Below, piece by piece: positions 7,124 through 13,853 of a stretch of 14,531 nucleotides of DNA. The stretch spans positions 1 to 14,531 of the forward strand of contig DZAU01000052.1 in NCBI GenBank assembly GCA_022729635.1. Reading direction: 5' to 3'. The number at the start of each line of letters is the position of its first letter. Within the stretch, counting starts at the first letter, position 1. The notes under the pieces are model-generated. The model was not told where the DNA came from. It saw nothing but the letters and a program-made list of their open reading frames with translations, and made no database searches. The translations under genes were made by a program, and so were the position numbers. The stretch comes from Flavobacterium psychrophilum. GTDB lineage: Bacteria > Bacteroidota > Bacteroidia > Flavobacteriales > Flavobacteriaceae.

Positions 7124-7660
7124 ATGAATAAATTTTTAGGAATAGTATTTTTAATAATTTTCGCTTTTTCCTGCTCTAGCGATTTAGACTTTAATCAGGT
7201 CAATGATTTGAAGTCAGAGCCTGTTATTATTGCAAACTTAGCCTCTTTTGATGTTCCTGCAAATGAGTTTGTTACCAATGGAATTGAGCATACTGTATCT
7301 GGAGATTTGTTGGATTTTGAGGTTTTTAGTGACAGCTATTTCAATAATAGCCTGACCAGAGCCGATTTCTTTTTTGAAATCAATAACACCATAAACAGAG
7401 CTTACAGGCTTAATCTGATCTTATTAGATAACAACAGTTCTCCTCTTTACTCCATTCCTATCGATGTTCCTGCTTATTCCGGAGTTCAAAACTTGGTTAC
7501 CAAAACAGAAATATTTGAAAACTCCAAACTGGATTTATTGAAAAAAACCACCAAAATTGCTTTTACCATTACAATGTTGCCTGGTCCGGCATTAAGTGAA
7601 AGTAGTCAGGGAAGTTTAAAATTACGTTCAAGTGCCACCCTTTATTTAGTATTAGAATGA
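7124..7660 (+). CDS. Probable surface-exposed lipoprotein, partner of the DUF5723 protein
   Basis: From the ATG at 7124 this is 178 residues; a TTG three codons earlier is less likely. Residues 1-16 are a hydrophobic signal ending FAFSC, with Cys17 as the lipidated residue. Directly after the Cys comes SSDLD, acidic and close to the lipoprotein export signal seen in flavobacteria, which sends lipoproteins to the outer face of the outer membrane. The mature part is Ser/Asn/Thr-rich and beta-like (for example RADFFFEINNTINRAYRLNLILLDN), suggesting one beta-sandwich domain. I do not recognise a named family. Its stop overlaps the next start by ATGA, so the two are translationally coupled and probably act together at the outer membrane. 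A one-mismatch -7 box, TACTTTCG, lies at 7084-7091. Confidence 0.7.
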   Translation: MNKFLGIVFLIIFAFSCSSDLDFNQVNDLKSEPVIIANLASFDVPANEFVTNGIEHTVSGDLLDFEVFSDSYFNNSLTRADFFFEINNTINRAYRLNLILLDNNSSPLYSIPIDVPAYSGVQNLVTKTEIFENSKLDLLKKTTKIAFTITMLPGPALSESSQGSLKLRSSATLYLVLE

Positions 7661-9051
7661 TAAAAAAATCACTATTTTTTGTTGTTTTTTTGCTATCCAT
7701 CAGTTGTCTTTCTCAAAACAAGCAAATTTTATACAATTTCACTTCCGTGCCTCAATCTTTGTTGAGTAATCCGGGTTCTGATGTGAAATATAATTGGTTT
7801 GCAGGTATTCCTTTGTTATCTGGTTTTTCTGCAAATATGGGTTCCAGTAGTTTTTCGGCTTATGATTTATTTGCCAATAATGGCGTAGATTTTAATGCCA
7901 AATTGCGAAATGTAGTGTTCTCAACTTCAAGAAACGACAAGGTTTCCATAAACGAACAATTAGAAATTTTTAGTGGTGGTTTTAAGCTTGGCGACTGGCA
8001 GGAAAACGCTTATCTCTCTTTTGGAATGTACCAAGAGCTGGATGTTTTGGCTTATATGCCAAAAGATTATGCTATTTTGGCTTTGGACGGAAACAGAGAT
8101 TATCTAGGGAAAGTTTTCGATTTTGGAGATTTGAATGCAAGAGGCGAATTGCTTTCGGTTTTCCATCTTGGATACCATAAAAAAGTGAACGAGAAATTAA
8201 TTCTTGGCGTTCGCGGAAAGATTTATTCCAGTATTTTCAATGTTTCATCGACAAAAAATTCAGGATATTTTTATACCATTCAGGGCACAAATTCTATTTA
8301 CGAGCAAGTCATTTATTCAAATTCATTGGTCAATACTTCGGGTTTTGTAAATTATACTGATAATTATACGGGCAATGTGAAAAGTGACATCCTCAAAAAG
8401 ACCTTTTTTGGAGGAAATCTAGGCTTGGGTTTCGATGCAGGACTTACCTATTATCCCAAAAAAAATATTCAATTTACGGCAAGTATCATCGATATAGGTT
8501 TTATAAAACACACTAAAGAGGTCGAAAATTATAGCTATAAAGGCTATTATAAATATGAAGGATTAACGCCCGATTTCATTCTTGGAAATTCTAATGGGGA
8601 TATAGTTCTGGATTTTATTGATGCCATTCCGCTCGAAACTTTGCATATAAAATATACCACTTGGCGACCGGTAAAATTCAATTCTTCTATTCAATATTCT
8701 TTTGGCGATGGCCGAAATTCGGAATGCAATTGCGAAGAAAATGAAATGAAATACACCAATTCAATCGGAGCACAACTGTTTGCGATGTCAACACCGCGAA
8801 CACCACTTATGGCTTTAACAACCTATTACAGACGACAAATTTTCGATTCTTTAGAGATGAAAGCCACTTATACGATTGATTCCTTTTCGTCCAAAAACAT
8901 TGGTTTAGGATTGTCAACCACCATTGGTAAAGTCAATTTTTATGTTCTTGCCGATAATCTTTTGGAATATCGGGATATTTCCAAAGCCAATAGCTTGTCT
9001 TTTCAGTTAGGACTTAACATTATTTTTCCGGATAAAAATACACCTGATTAA
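7657..9051 (+). CDS. DUF5723-type outer-membrane beta-barrel protein
   Basis: A 464-residue protein with a Sec signal (MIKKSLFFVVFLLSISCLSQ, cleavage probably after LSQ). It resembles the DUF5723 group of Bacteroidota outer-membrane proteins. The mature N terminus contains YNFTSVPQSLLSNPG, then WFAGIPLLSGFSANMGSS and FSAYDLFANNGVDFNAKL, the order usual in that family. The rest alternates beta strands with aromatic girdles and Tyr/Asn-rich loops, and finishes with LSFQLGLNIIFPDKNTPD. Cys17 in the signal is not in a good lipobox, so I favour a barrel over a lipoprotein. The family's function is not established. It is coupled by a 4-bp ATGA overlap to the surface lipoprotein, so a barrel-lipoprotein complex is a reasonable inference. 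Confidence 0.75.
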   Translation: MIKKSLFFVVFLLSISCLSQNKQILYNFTSVPQSLLSNPGSDVKYNWFAGIPLLSGFSANMGSSSFSAYDLFANNGVDFNAKLRNVVFSTSRNDKVSINEQLEIFSGGFKLGDWQENAYLSFGMYQELDVLAYMPKDYAILALDGNRDYLGKVFDFGDLNARGELLSVFHLGYHKKVNEKLILGVRGKIYSSIFNVSSTKNSGYFYTIQGTNSIYEQVIYSNSLVNTSGFVNYTDNYTGNVKSDILKKTFFGGNLGLGFDAGLTYYPKKNIQFTASIIDIGFIKHTKEVENYSYKGYYKYEGLTPDFILGNSNGDIVLDFIDAIPLETLHIKYTTWRPVKFNSSIQYSFGDGRNSECNCEENEMKYTNSIGAQLFAMSTPRTPLMALTTYYRRQIFDSLEMKATYTIDSFSSKNIGLGLSTTIGKVNFYVLADNLLEYRDISKANSLSFQLGLNIIFPDKNTPD

Positions 9052-9052
9052 A

Positions 9053-9082
9053 AACTGAACGCTAGATACTGATAACTGAACA
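9053..9082 (+). repeat. Degenerate heptamer tandem repeat
   Basis: After the stop codon the sequence runs in 7-nt steps: ACTGAAC, GCTAGAT, ACTGATA, ACTGAAC. AACTGAAC recurs exactly at 9053 and 9074. It lies just upstream of the guaB -7 box, in the place a -33 element would occupy. Confidence 0.5.
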
Positions 9083-9090
9083 CTTTTTCA

Positions 9091-9098
9091 TATATTTG
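9091..9098 (+). promoter_or_regulatory. Candidate guaB promoter -7 box
   Basis: TATATTTG followed by CAC, an exact TAnnTTTG match, 30 nt before the guaB ATG. The predicted leader is about 24 nt. No TTG -33 box is evident; the upstream spacer is the heptamer repeat. Confidence 0.55.
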
Positions 9099-9128
9099 CA
9101 CGCAATTTAACTACAACTTCAAATTGCA

Positions 9129-10601
9129 ATGATAGCACACAACTCCAAGATTATCGGCGAAGGTTTAACGTATGATGATGTATTATTAGTTCCCAATTTT
9201 TCAAATATACTTCCTCGTGAAGTGAGCATTAAATCTAAATTTTCCAGAAACATTACCCTTAATGTTCCAATTGTATCTGCTGCGATGGATACCGTTACCG
9301 AAAGTGCTATGGCAATCGCTATGGCTCAAGAAGGCGGAATTGGTGTTTTGCATAAGAATATGACCATCGAACAGCAAGCTGCCAAAGTACGAAAAGTAAA
9401 ACGTGCCGAATCCGGAATGATTATCGATCCGGTAACATTGCCCTTGACTTCTATCGTTGCCGATGCAAAAAAAGCTATGAAAGAATTCGGGATTGGCGGA
9501 ATTCCAATTGTGGACGAAAACAAAATCCTTAAAGGAATTGTTACCAATCGGGATTTACGTTTTGAAAATGACAATTCCAGACCCATTATCGAAGTAATGA
9601 CTAGCGAAAACTTAGTTACAGTTGCCGAAGGAACTTCTCTCGGTCAAGCCGAAGTGGTTTTACAAGGTTACAAAATCGAAAAACTTCCGGTCGTAAATGC
9701 AGAAAATAAATTAGTTGGATTAATCACTTTCAGAGATATTACCAAATTAACCCAAAAACCCAATGCCAATAAGGACGTTTATGGTCGTTTGAGAGTTGCG
9801 GCCGCTATTGGCGTAACAGCCGATGCACTCGAAAGAGCCAAAGCATTGGTGCAAGCCGGAGTCGATGCCATCATTATCGATACGGCTCACGGTCACACTC
9901 AAGGTGTTGTGAATGTGTTGAAAGAAGTAAAAACTAATTTTCCAAAAATTGATGTTATTGTAGGAAATATTGCCACTCCAGAAGCAGCGAAATTTCTTGT
10001 AGAAAACGGTGCCGACGGTGTAAAAGTTGGAATTGGTCCAGGTTCTATTTGTACCACTCGAGTTATTGCAGGTGTTGGTTTTCCTCAGTTTTCTGCCGTT
10101 CTTGAAGTTGCCGCAGCATTAAGAGGAACCGGAGTTCCTGTGATTGCCGATGGTGGAATTCGTTACACAGGCGATATCCCAAAAGCGATTGCCGCCGGAG
10201 CCGATAGTGTAATGTTAGGCTCACTTTTGGCTGGAACCAAAGAATCACCAGGAGAAACCATTATTTTCGAAGGAAGAAAATTCAAATCGTATAGAGGAAT
10301 GGGCTCTGTTGAAGCAATGGAAGGCGGATCGAAAGACCGTTATTTTCAAGATGTGGAAGACGATGTCAAGAAACTTGTTCCCGAAGGAATCGTGGGTCGT
10401 GTGCCATACAAAGGCGAATTAGAAGAAAGTATGCAGCAATTTATTGGTGGGCTTCGTGCCGGAATGGGCTATTGTGGTTCAAAAGATGTTCCAACATTGC
10501 AAGAAACAGGTCGTTTTGTTCGCATCACTTCCAGCGGAATCACCGAAAGTCATCCTCATAATGTGACCATTACTAAAGAAGCGCCCAATTATTCGAGGTA
10601 G
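9129..10601 (+). CDS. guaB: Inosine-5'-monophosphate dehydrogenase
   Basis: GuaB oxidises IMP to XMP with NAD+, the committed and rate-limiting step to GMP. The 490-residue product is full length. The TIM barrel starts with LTYDDVLLVP (13-22) and VPIVSAAMDTVTESAMA (46-62). A tandem CBS module is inserted at about 100-208. The barrel resumes with the NAD-site VDAIIIDTAHGHT (245-257), the catalytic loop GIGPGSICTTR (301-311; Cys308 is the nucleophile), DGGIRYTGDIPKA (341-353) and KSYRGMGSVEAM (386-397). The mobile flap EGIVGRVPYKG (419-429) completes the active site. CBS domains in this family sense adenine and guanine nucleotides. It converges on purB, which works on the AMP branch from the same precursor. 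The assignment is secure. Confidence 0.98.
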   Translation: MIAHNSKIIGEGLTYDDVLLVPNFSNILPREVSIKSKFSRNITLNVPIVSAAMDTVTESAMAIAMAQEGGIGVLHKNMTIEQQAAKVRKVKRAESGMIIDPVTLPLTSIVADAKKAMKEFGIGGIPIVDENKILKGIVTNRDLRFENDNSRPIIEVMTSENLVTVAEGTSLGQAEVVLQGYKIEKLPVVNAENKLVGLITFRDITKLTQKPNANKDVYGRLRVAAAIGVTADALERAKALVQAGVDAIIIDTAHGHTQGVVNVLKEVKTNFPKIDVIVGNIATPEAAKFLVENGADGVKVGIGPGSICTTRVIAGVGFPQFSAVLEVAAALRGTGVPVIADGGIRYTGDIPKAIAAGADSVMLGSLLAGTKESPGETIIFEGRKFKSYRGMGSVEAMEGGSKDRYFQDVEDDVKKLVPEGIVGRVPYKGELEESMQQFIGGLRAGMGYCGSKDVPTLQETGRFVRITSSGITESHPHNVTITKEAPNYSR

Positions 10602-10603
10602 AA

Positions 10604-10632
10604 TTTGCCACGAAGCCGCAAAGGCTCGAAGA
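10604..10632 (+). repeat. CACGAAGG-type intergenic repeat, copy 1
   Basis: Begins TTTGCCACGAAGCCGCAAAG, 2 nt after the guaB stop. It matches copy 3 (12965-12993) with a few substitutions and is inverted relative to copy 2. It is built of 8-nt units of the form RCRAAGGC. Confidence 0.7.
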
Positions 10633-10654
10633 AAATTGTAAAAATTAAAATATA

Positions 10655-10696
10655 AAAGCCGAAAAATTATAGAAATTCTATGATTTTATCGGCTTT
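10655..10696. terminator. Imperfect hairpin between guaB and purB, possible bidirectional terminator
   Basis: Outer stem AAAGCCGA (10655-10662) with TCGGCTTT (10689-10696). The inner part is broken by mismatches and then closes with ATAG/CTAT (10669-10672 and 10678-10681). The T-run after it is short (TTTGTTATT), so it is weaker than the other terminators here. It sits midway between two convergent stop codons. Confidence 0.55.
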
Positions 10697-10710
10697 GTTA
10701 TTAATGAAAA

Positions 10711-10737
10711 TTTGTGCCTTTGAGACTTTGTGGTAAA
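10711..10737 (-). repeat. CACGAAGG-type intergenic repeat, copy 2 (inverted)
   Basis: The reverse complement begins TTTACCACAAAGTCTCAAAG and ends GGCACAAA, aligning with copies 1 and 3. It abuts the purB stop codon (10740-10742) and forms with copy 1 an imperfect long inverted repeat around the central hairpin. Confidence 0.65.
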
Positions 10738-10739
10738 AA

Positions 10740-12083
10740 CTAAATCCCTAAGAAATTTCTCGGTGTAATTTGCATCAATTCGGCTTTAATTTCAGCCGAA
10801 ACTTCTAAGGTTGCAATAAAATTATGAATGGCTTTTTTGTCAATCGCTTCATTGGTTCTGGTCAATCCTTTCAAGGCTTCATACGGATTTGGATAGCCTT
10901 CACGGCGCAAAATTGTCTGAATGGCTTCGGCTACAACTGCCCAGTTTTTCTCTAAATCTTCTTCGAATTTTGGTTCGTTCAAAAGTAATTTATTCAAGCC
11001 TTTCAACGTGGCTTCAAAAGCAATCAAAGTGTGTCCCATCGGCACGCCAATATTTCTCAAAACCGTACTATCTGTCAAATCACGTTGCAATCGTGACAAT
11101 GGTAATTTAGCCGAAAGATGTTCAAAAACAGCATTGGCAATTCCTAAATTTCCTTCCGAATTTTCGAAATCTATCGGGTTTACTTTGTGTGGCATTGCCG
11201 AAGAACCAATTTCTCCTGCCTTGATTTTTTGTTTGAAATATTCCATTGAAACATACGTCCAAATATCTCTGTCCAAATCAATAATGATGGTGTTTATTCT
11301 TTTCAAAGCATCAAAAAACGCGGCAAAATGATCGTAATGTTCGATTTGTGTGGTCGGGAAGGAGTGATGTAACCCAAGGTTTTCTTCTACAAAATCACTT
11401 CCAAATTTCCTCCAGTCAATTTGAGGATAAGCCACGTGATGGGCATTGTAATTTCCGGTTGCACCACCAAATTTTGCCGCAAACGGAATGTTGAACAACA
11501 AACGCATCTGCTCTTCCAATCGTTCTACAAAAACGCCAATTTCTTTCCCTAAACGTGTTGGCGAAGCCGGTTGACCGTGCGTTCTGGCAAGCATTGGAAC
11601 ATCGCGCCATTCTGTGCTTAAGTCTTTTAATTTTGAAGTCAAAGTAATTAACGACGGCATATAGACTTTCTCGAAAGCCTCTTTTGTCGAAAGCGGAATC
11701 GCAGTATTGTTGATGTCTTGTGAGGTTAAACCAAAATGAATGAACTCTTTATACTGGGACAATCCTAGTTTTTCGAAAGCGTCTTTGATAAAGTATTCCA
11801 CCGCTTTTACATCGTGGTTGGTCACTTTTTCGGTCTCTTTTATCCAAAGCGCATCTTCGGTAGAGAAGTTTCTATAAATGTCACGCAAACTTTCGAATAG
11901 CGTTGGTTTTACATCTTTTAGTTGGGGTAAAGGAATTTCGCAAAGCGCAATAAAGTATTCAATTTCAACCAAAACCCTGTATTTGATTAGAGCTTCTTCT
12001 GAGAAAAATTTCGAAAGTGAACTGGTTTTGCTTCTGTATCTGCCGTCAATTGGCGATATGGCGTTTAATTCTGTTAGTTGCAT
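10740..12083 (-). CDS. purB: Adenylosuccinate lyase
   Basis: PurB performs two beta-eliminations that release fumarate: SAICAR to AICAR in the IMP pathway, and adenylosuccinate to AMP. The 447-residue chain is of the E. coli-like subgroup, starting LNAISPIDGRYRSK (6-19). Fumarase/aspartase superfamily motifs are present in order: KVTNHDVKAVEYFI (86-99), HFGLTSQDINNTA (116-128), ARTHGQPASPTRLGKE (166-181) with His169 as general acid, and the signature GSSAMPHKVNPIDFEN (293-308), whose Ser294/295 loop carries the catalytic base. Length is normal. It is monocistronic by appearance: the sirtuin gene upstream is 181 bp away, a -7 box lies at 12104-12111, and downstream it converges on guaB. The assignment is secure. 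Confidence 0.98.
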   Translation of the reverse strand: MQLTELNAISPIDGRYRSKTSSLSKFFSEEALIKYRVLVEIEYFIALCEIPLPQLKDVKPTLFESLRDIYRNFSTEDALWIKETEKVTNHDVKAVEYFIKDAFEKLGLSQYKEFIHFGLTSQDINNTAIPLSTKEAFEKVYMPSLITLTSKLKDLSTEWRDVPMLARTHGQPASPTRLGKEIGVFVERLEEQMRLLFNIPFAAKFGGATGNYNAHHVAYPQIDWRKFGSDFVEENLGLHHSFPTTQIEHYDHFAAFFDALKRINTIIIDLDRDIWTYVSMEYFKQKIKAGEIGSSAMPHKVNPIDFENSEGNLGIANAVFEHLSAKLPLSRLQRDLTDSTVLRNIGVPMGHTLIAFEATLKGLNKLLLNEPKFEEDLEKNWAVVAEAIQTILRREGYPNPYEALKGLTRTNEAIDKKAIHNFIATLEVSAEIKAELMQITPRNFLGI

Positions 12084-12103
12084 TAGTTGTGTTTTTTATG
12101 GTG

Positions 12104-12111
12104 CAAAAATA
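12104..12111 (-). promoter_or_regulatory. Candidate purB promoter -7 box
   Basis: The minus strand reads TATTTTTG followed by CAC, matching TAnnTTTG, 20 nt before the purB ATG. Upstream on that strand is a 7-nt tandem (ATAACTT repeated, 12112-12127) instead of a recognisable -33 box. Confidence 0.5.
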
Positions 12112-12151
12112 GTTATAAGTTATAAGTTTTGAGGTATGTGTTGGATGTTTT

Positions 12152-12228
12152 TTTGTCATTCCGACAAAGGAGGAATCCCAACAAGCGTGAGCAACTAATT
12201 GAGATTCCTCCTTTGTCGGAATGACAAA
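12152..12228. repeat. Long perfect inverted repeat (REP/MITE-like intergenic element)
   Basis: Arms 12152-12177 and 12203-12228 are perfectly complementary over 26 bp, with a 25-nt loop. The arms contain GTCATTCCGACAAAGGAGG and its complement. It lies in the 181-bp gap between the sirtuin stop and purB. There is no T-run after the hairpin on the transcribed (minus) strand, where an A-run follows instead, so it is not a standard intrinsic terminator. The arm type (GTCATTCCGAC...GGAGGAATC) is, to my knowledge, common between genes in Bacteroidota, which suggests a dispersed palindromic repeat. Confidence 0.8.
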
Positions 12229-12264
12229 TAGACTTATTCTACTTATAAATTGTCATTGCCATTG

Positions 12265-12957
12265 CTATTGTAATTTTTCAAGCTCTTTTTGAACGATTTT
12301 CATTCCTTCTGAACCTGTCGTGGCAATTATTTTGATTTCATTTGGTAAATTGTAAATTTCTGCTGGTTTTGGATCAATATAAAAAACCGGAATCGTTGCG
12401 TCAGCAAAATTCATCAGACTCGCTGCCGGATAAACCTGCAAAGATGTGCCAATAATGATAAGAATAGCTGCTTTTTCGACAATGATAACTGCTTCCTCCA
12501 AAGCGGGAACTTCCTCGCCAAACCAAACAATATGTGGGCGCAACTGGTTTCCATTGACATCAAAATCACCTAAATTCAAATCGGTTTGCCAATCCAGAAT
12601 AAAATTGCTGTTTTTTGTGCTTCGCACTTTCAACAATTCTCCGTGAAGATGTAAAACAGAGGAACTTCCTGCTTTTTCGTGAAGATTATCCACATTTTGG
12701 GTGATAATTTCCACTTCAAAATCTTCTTCTAATTCCGCTAAGATTTGGTGTCCTAAATTGGGTTGCACTTCGTGTAATTCTCGGCGTCTTTGATTGTAAA
12801 AATCAAGTACCAATTTAGGATTTTTAAACCAGCCTTCGGGTGTTGCCACATCGCTAACATTGTGTCCTTCCCACAGTCCGCCGGCATCGCGAAAGGTTTT
12901 GATACCGCTTTCGGCACTGATTCCTGCTCCGGTTAAGACGACGAGTTTCTTTTTCAT
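12265..12957 (-). CDS. Sir2-family NAD-dependent protein deacylase (CobB/SIRT5-like), lacking zinc cysteines
   Basis: Sirtuins remove acyl groups from lysines, consuming NAD+ and giving nicotinamide and O-acyl-ADP-ribose. The 230-residue protein has the NAD-binding GAGISAESGIKTFRD (10-24), QNVDNLHEKAG (87-97), catalytic His105 in LHLHGELLKVR (102-112), RPHIVWFGEEVP (140-151) and IIGTSLQVYPAA (168-179). FYNQRRRE (53-60) supplies Tyr54 and Arg57, the YxxR pair that in SIRT5/CobB binds negatively charged acyl groups, so desuccinylase-type activity is plausible. The region 111-140, where relatives hold four zinc-binding cysteines, is short and has none; the whole protein contains no Cys. Its 5' leader includes a CACGAAGG-type repeat. 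The family call is secure; the loss of zinc is read directly from the sequence. Confidence 0.93.
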   Translation of the reverse strand: MKKKLVVLTGAGISAESGIKTFRDAGGLWEGHNVSDVATPEGWFKNPKLVLDFYNQRRRELHEVQPNLGHQILAELEEDFEVEIITQNVDNLHEKAGSSSVLHLHGELLKVRSTKNSNFILDWQTDLNLGDFDVNGNQLRPHIVWFGEEVPALEEAVIIVEKAAILIIIGTSLQVYPAASLMNFADATIPVFYIDPKPAEIYNLPNEIKIIATTGSEGMKIVQKELEKLQ

Positions 12958-12964
12958 ATTTTAT

Positions 12965-12993
12965 TTTGCCACGAAGGCGCAAAGGCACAAAGA
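12965..12993 (+). repeat. CACGAAGG-type intergenic repeat, copy 3
   Basis: Begins TTTGCCACGAAGGCGCAAAG and continues GCACAAAGA. It is the most regular copy, three 8-nt units in tandem: ACGAAGGC, GCAAAGGC, ACAAAGAT. It lies 7 bp upstream of the sirtuin ATG, within its leader or promoter, in the divergent gap with the tRNA methyltransferase gene. Confidence 0.7.
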
Positions 12994-13051
12994 TTATCTT
13001 CAACAATAAAAGTAATCTTTTTTAGTATTTTTACCAAAAATAATCCAACAA

Positions 13052-13708
13052 ATGATTGATCTTGACTACCTTAATTTTCTCGAAAACATCCTGACCGAAA
13101 ACAGAAAAACCAAGTTTCTGAAAATACTTCAAAACAGAACGAAGCATTTTACGGTGGTCGTGGAAGACGTTTTTCAAATGCACAATGCCAGTGCGGTAAT
13201 GCGCAGTTGCGAGGTCTTTGGCATACAGGAATTGAACGTCATTGAGCAACGTTATGGAAAAAGAATCGATAAGGAAATTGCAATGGGAGCACAGAAATGG
13301 GTTGACATTAACACTTTTGACAGTATTTCGCATTGTGTGGAAACATTGAAAAATAAAGGCTATCAGATTATTGCCACAACGCCACATGAGAACGATTGTT
13401 TGATGGATGATTTTGACATTTCGAGACCTAGTGCCTTGTTTTTTGGAACTGAAAGAGACGGATTATCGGAGGAAATTTTACAAAAAGCGGATGGTTTTCT
13501 TAAAATTCCGATGGTGGGTTTTACCGAAAGTTTGAATATTTCTGTTTCGGCGGCAATTATTATTCAAAACCTGACCAATCGTTTGCGCAAATCAGATATT
13601 GATTGGCATTTATCCGAAGAAGAAATTCTGGCAAAGCGATTGACTTGGGCAAAAAAATCCATAAAAGACATCAAAAGAATCGAGGAGAGATATTATTCTG
13701 GTTTATAA
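13052..13708 (+). CDS. trmH: TrmH-type tRNA 2'-O-methyltransferase (SpoU family)
   Basis: Predicted to methylate a ribose 2'-hydroxyl in tRNA with SAM; the usual TrmH target is Gm18 in the D-loop. The 218-residue chain matches TrmH in length and in having extensions on both sides of the SPOUT knot domain. Motif 1 is VVEDVFQMHNASAVMRSCEVFG (36-57), with Asn45 and catalytic Arg51. Motif 2 is FFGTERDGLSEE (130-141). Motif 3 is IPMVGFTESLNISVSAAIII (152-171), forming the SAM-binding knot. A basic C-terminal helix (195-213, KRLTWAKKSIKDIKRIEER) fits tRNA binding. The related rRNA enzyme RlmB has a different N-terminal domain, so TrmH is favoured. The start ATG at 13052 has a one-mismatch -7 box (TATTTTTA, 13026-13033) upstream. 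It diverges from the sirtuin gene. Confidence 0.9.
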   Translation: MIDLDYLNFLENILTENRKTKFLKILQNRTKHFTVVVEDVFQMHNASAVMRSCEVFGIQELNVIEQRYGKRIDKEIAMGAQKWVDINTFDSISHCVETLKNKGYQIIATTPHENDCLMDDFDISRPSALFFGTERDGLSEEILQKADGFLKIPMVGFTESLNISVSAAIIIQNLTNRLRKSDIDWHLSEEEILAKRLTWAKKSIKDIKRIEERYYSGL

Positions 13709-13791
13709 AATAAAATTGTGTCCAGCTTCTTTTTTATCGACAAACGGCAAGGCGCTTGTTATTTAAAGAGTATTTTATCCTTTAAACGATT

Positions 13792-13826
13792 TTTGTGTTT
13801 TTAGATAAATATTGTTGATATGTTTG
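13792..13826 (+). promoter_or_regulatory. Promoter of the RMF-like small protein gene
   Basis: TTTG at 13792-13795 (-33) and TATGTTTG at 13819-13826 (-7) with a 23-nt spacer match the Bacteroidota pattern. The predicted leader before the ATG at 13854 is about 20 nt. The remainder of the 145-bp gap (13709-13791) holds no feature I can support. Confidence 0.5.
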
Positions 13827-13853
13827 ATATGAAATTTTCAAATATTTGACTGC

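Noticed and set aside
9326..9586. Antisense open frame inside guaB (and similar ones inside purB, pyrD, kdsA and the HMG-CoA lyase-like gene)
   Set aside because: They lie opposite strongly conserved coding sequence, have no family-like motifs and no start signals; they are by-products of the true frames.
9129..12083. guaB and purB as a deliberately paired purine locus
   Set aside because: They are convergent, each with its own promoter, so shared transcription is excluded; the pairing may be coincidence and needs comparative data.
13762..13786. TTTAAAG/CTTTAAA inverted repeat after the TrmH gene
   Set aside because: Seven AT-rich pairs with an 11-nt loop and no T-run; easily expected by chance, so not called a terminator or operator.
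13709..13791. Possible small RNA or gene in the gap after the TrmH gene
   Set aside because: No open frame, tRNA-like fold or conserved motif could be seen.
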